Source: Chitinilyticum aquatile DSM 21506 (lineage in GTDB: Bacteria > Pseudomonadota > Gammaproteobacteria > Burkholderiales > Chitinibacteraceae). Taken from it: DNA of 64,000 bases. A program made the translations under genes and the position numbers. The notes under the pieces are model-generated. The model had not been told where the DNA came from. It searched no databases and was given only the letters and a program-made list of their open reading frames with translations. Below are positions 62,061 to 64,000 of the stretch, one piece after another (the stretch's first letter is position 1; every line of letters starts with the position of its first letter). The stretch covers positions 124,001-188,000 of the forward strand of contig NZ_AUMS01000007.1 of NCBI RefSeq assembly GCF_000430805.1, in the 5' to 3' direction.

Positions 62061-62414
62061 TCAGGCGGCTTTCTCGCCGCCGAATTCTTCAAAGGCCAGC
62101 AGTGCTTCGGCCGCCGTCATCAGGCTGGGGCCGCCGCCCATGTAGACCGCCACTTGCAGCATTTCCAGAAACTCGGCACGGCTGACCCCCAGCTTCACGC
62201 AGGCCTTGGCATGAAAACCGAGGCAGCCGTTGCAACGGGCCGAGATGGCAATCGCCATCGCCATGAGCTCCTTGTTCTTTTTCGACAGCGCGCCGTCCGC
62301 ATGCGTCGCCAGCGCGGTAGCCTGGAAGCCGTTGTAGGTGTCCGGAATCTCTTTGGCAAACTCGCGCAGCTTGGATGAAATGTCCGCCACCAGCGGCTTG
62401 AATTCGGTTGTCAT
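62061..62414 (-). CDS. AhpD-like carboxymuconolactone decarboxylase family protein
   Basis: 117 residues. SARCNGCLGFHAKAC carries the AhpD active-site motif C-x2-C-x3-H, so a thiol peroxidase-reducing role is likely rather than decarboxylation. ATG 62414 chosen; the longer frame to 62492 has no family match. Single gene, upstream of the dcd terminator. Confidence 0.9.
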   Translation of the reverse strand: MTTEFKPLVADISSKLREFAKEIPDTYNGFQATALATHADGALSKKNKELMAMAIAISARCNGCLGFHAKACVKLGVSRAEFLEMLQVAVYMGGGPSLMTAAEALLAFEEFGGEKAA

Positions 62415-62532
62415 GCTCTTGCTCCATTCTGGGCGGGGTGCTGGAACACACCCTGCGATCGCCTTTTCCACGGCAAAGCCGGAAAAATGCACAAAAAAAA
62501 CACTGCCACGGATTGCGCCGGGCCGGCCAATG

Positions 62533-62553
62533 AAAAAGGCCGGTTACCCGGCC
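62533..62553 (-). terminator. dcd terminator
   Basis: Minus strand GGCCGG-GTAA-CCGGCC followed by TTTTTC, about 70 bases past dcd. Confidence 0.75.
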
Positions 62554-62620
62554 CGGCCATTTCCCGCCTGCGGCAGAAACGGCATGGGTGGCAGGCTGTT
62601 TTGCCTGCCGCTTAACGTTG

Positions 62621-63196
62621 TCAGGTTTTCGGCAGCGTCACACCAACCTGGCCCTGGTACTTGCCGCCACGATCGCGGTAGCTGGTTTCGCAGACGTCAT
62701 CTTCATCAGCCTCGAAGAACAGCACCTGCGCCACGCCTTCGTTGGCGTAGATCTTGGCCGGCAGCGGCGTGGTGTTGGAAAATTCCAGCGTCACATAGCC
62801 TTCCCACTCCGGCTCGAAGGGGGTCACGTTCACGATGATGCCGCAGCGCGCGTAGGTGGATTTGCCCAGGCACACGGTGAGCGCATTGCGCGGAATGCGG
62901 AAATATTCGACGGTGCGCGCTAAGGCGAAGGAATTCGGCGGGATGATGCAGTAGCCCTTGCCGGAGACATTCACAAAGCTGTTCTCGTCGAAATTCTTCG
63001 GGTCGACAATGGTGGAGTTCAGGTTGGTGAACACCTTGAACTCGTCCGCGCAGCGGATGTCGTAACCGTAGCTGGACGTACCGTAGGAAACGATGCGCTC
63101 GCCGTTGACTTCCTTGACCTGGCCGGGAATGAAGGGCTCGATCATGCCGTGATCGATGGCCATGCGGCGGATCCATTTATCGGACTTGATGCTCAT
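62621..63196 (-). CDS. dcd: dCTP deaminase
   Basis: 191 residues; deaminates dCTP to dUTP for thymidylate synthesis. [43 protein letters not shown] (part), and the C-terminal [15 protein letters not shown] are family signatures. ATG 63196 is the [10 protein letters not shown] start typical of the family. Its product joins nrdA/nrdB in deoxynucleotide supply, though the genes are apart. Confidence 0.95.
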   Translation of the reverse strand: MSIKSDKWIRRMAIDHGMIEPFIPGQVKEVNGERIVSYGTSSYGYDIRCADEFKVFTNLNSTIVDPKNFDENSFVNVSGKGYCIIPPNSFALARTVEYFRIPRNALTVCLGKSTYARCGIIVNVTPFEPEWEGYVTLEFSNTTPLPAKIYANEGVAQVLFFEADEDDVCETSYRDRGGKYQGQVGVTLPKT

Positions 63197-63337
63197 GCTG
63201 TCACATCCCTGAAAAACTGTTGATCGAAATTTCCCGTATTGTAACCACCTGACGCCCTCCCCGCACTTGCCGCAAAGAAGACAATTGCCGACAATCAAAT
63301 GAGGGTGCGAGCGACACCCGCCAACAAAGGAGAATCC

Positions 63338-63796
63338 ATGACGCAGGAAACCTGTCCGGCCATCACGCTGCCCACCACCAGCGCGGGCACCTTCGACCCG
63401 TCACAGCTGCGGGGCCGGCATTTTGTGTTGTATTTTTACCCCAAGGACAGCACGCCGGGCTGCACGACCGAGGGCGGCGACTTCCGCGACCGCCATGCCG
63501 CGTTCCTGGCAGCAGACTGCGAGGTCTTCGGCGTATCGCGCGATTCGATCAAGTCGCACGAGAACTTCAAGTGCAAGCAGGAATACCCGTTCGAACTGAT
63601 CAGTGACCCGGAAGAAGCGCTGTGTGAAGCCTTCGGCGTGATGAAGCTGAAAAACATGTACGGCAAGCAGGTGCGCGGCATCGAGCGCAGCACCTTTGTC
63701 ATCGACCGCGAGGGGCGGATCGTCAGGGAGTGGCGTGGCGTGAAGGTCCCCGGCCACGCGGAGGAAGTACTGGCGTTTGTTCAGACGCTGAAATAA
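63338..63796 (+). CDS. bcp: Thioredoxin-dependent peroxiredoxin (BCP/PrxQ)
   Basis: 152 residues. Peroxidatic Cys42 is in [19 protein letters not shown]. The E. coli-type resolving Cys at +5 is Gly47 here; Cys79 (FKCKQ) is 37 residues on, close to the alternative resolving site known in other PrxQ proteins. ATG 63338 follows AAAGGAG. phoH follows. Confidence 0.93.
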   Translation: MTQETCPAITLPTTSAGTFDPSQLRGRHFVLYFYPKDSTPGCTTEGGDFRDRHAAFLAADCEVFGVSRDSIKSHENFKCKQEYPFELISDPEEALCEAFGVMKLKNMYGKQVRGIERSTFVIDREGRIVREWRGVKVPGHAEEVLAFVQTLK

Positions 63797-63800
63797 ATGA

Positions 63801-63823
63801 AGGCGACCCCCGGTCGCCTTTTT
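63801..63823 (+). terminator. bcp terminator
   Basis: AGGCGACC-CCC-GGTCGCCT followed by TTTT, 4 bases after the bcp stop. Confidence 0.9.
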
Positions 63824-63860
63824 GTTTGTCCGCACACATCAAAACAGCAAGGAGATTGTC

Positions 63861-64000
63861 ATGGCAGCCCGCAAACGCAAATCCCCGGTAGAAACCAAGT
63901 TTTTCGTGCTGGACACCAACGTGCTGATGCACGACCCCACCTCGATTTACCGCTTCCAGGAACACGACATCTTCCTGCCGATGATGACGCTGGAAGAACT
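63861..64000 (+). CDS. PhoH-like protein (PIN domain + ATPase), partial
   Basis: The first 46 codons, cut by the window end. MAARKRKSPVETKFFVLDTN and VLMHDPTSIYRFQEHDIFLP are the N-terminal PIN-domain part of long PhoH proteins (PhoH2/YlaK type), with the acidic site Asp in LDTNVLMHD. ATG 63861 follows AAGGAGA. RNA-helicase/nuclease function is a family assignment. Confidence 0.85.
   Translation, partial: MAARKRKSPVETKFFVLDTNVLMHDPTSIYRFQEHDIFLPMMTLEE

Noticed and set aside
1-64000. CRISPR arrays
   Set aside because: No tandem direct repeats with regular unique spacers; the repeats found are dispersed singly or as two 402-base-spaced blocks.

Overview
The window is high-GC, densely coded proteobacterial chromosome. 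Gene content and order (xseB-ispA-dxs, a Moco operon ending in narX-narL, hoxFUYHW, nrdA/nrdB, dcd, bcp-phoH) fit a betaproteobacterium with facultative anaerobic, possibly hydrogen-oxidising and nitrate-responsive metabolism. Rhodocyclales or a relative is my best guess, made from protein similarity recalled from memory and not tested. I see no rRNA, tRNA, CRISPR array or transposase gene.

Layout. 0-6 kb: a short-chain dehydrogenase, an amino-acid permease, and the isoprenoid operon xseB-ispA-dxs on the minus strand. 6-16.7 kb: a DUF808 membrane protein, a HypF-like protein reduced to its zinc-finger and YrdC domains, and the NAD-linked [NiFe]-hydrogenase operon hoxF-hoxU-hoxY-(GIY-YIG gene)-hoxH-hoxW. 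These are followed by an aldose dehydrogenase, a VF530-type protein and a DapA-like aldolase. 16.7-26.7 kb: mog, an AT-rich HEPN gene, then the minus-strand operon moaA-mobB-moeA-moaD-moaE-mobA/moaC(fused)-narX-narL and a DUF3079 gene, preceded by yceH. 27-36.6 kb: DUF3422, two tandem DUF3617 paralogues, an alpha/beta hydrolase with an altered nucleophile elbow, a solute-binding protein, recC with no recB or recD beside it, GNAT, and two unknown genes. 36.8-49.8 kb: two secreted proteins, a MacAB-type efflux system with its outer-membrane factor, azlCD with an AraC regulator, hslO, an HslV-like Ntn hydrolase with a TTG start, a TerB/DUF697 protein, a VOC protein and a periplasmic protein. 49.8-56.2 kb: an accessory stretch rich in repeats. 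It holds an AT-rich DUF4062 gene, nrdB, a lipoprotein, an adenine deaminase and an AT-rich gene with a PD-(D/E)xK-like core, and it separates nrdB from nrdA. 56-64 kb: nrdA with two NrdR boxes, suhB, trmJ, a membrane protein, an AhpD-like protein, dcd, bcp and the start of phoH.

The most striking non-genic signal is a family of intergenic repeats. I count 14 copies, each a fixed 59-bp unit that opens with a TAC-like hexamer and ends with TACCCA or a close variant exactly 53 bp later. A core resembling TTGAAATGGC lies 33 bp in. Most copies sit just past a stop codon and several fold into long hairpins. In the accessory stretch, copies are joined to other repeat families (GTAGGTTGGG and GTAGGG types, GC-rich modules) in composite blocks.

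How the parts connect: HoxFUYH would reduce NAD+ with H2 after HoxW maturation. The moa/mob/moe genes and mog would make molybdenum cofactor for enzymes such as nitrate reductase, and NarXL would supply nitrate/nitrite sensing. Neither nitrate reductase nor complete hydrogenase maturation genes lie in the window.
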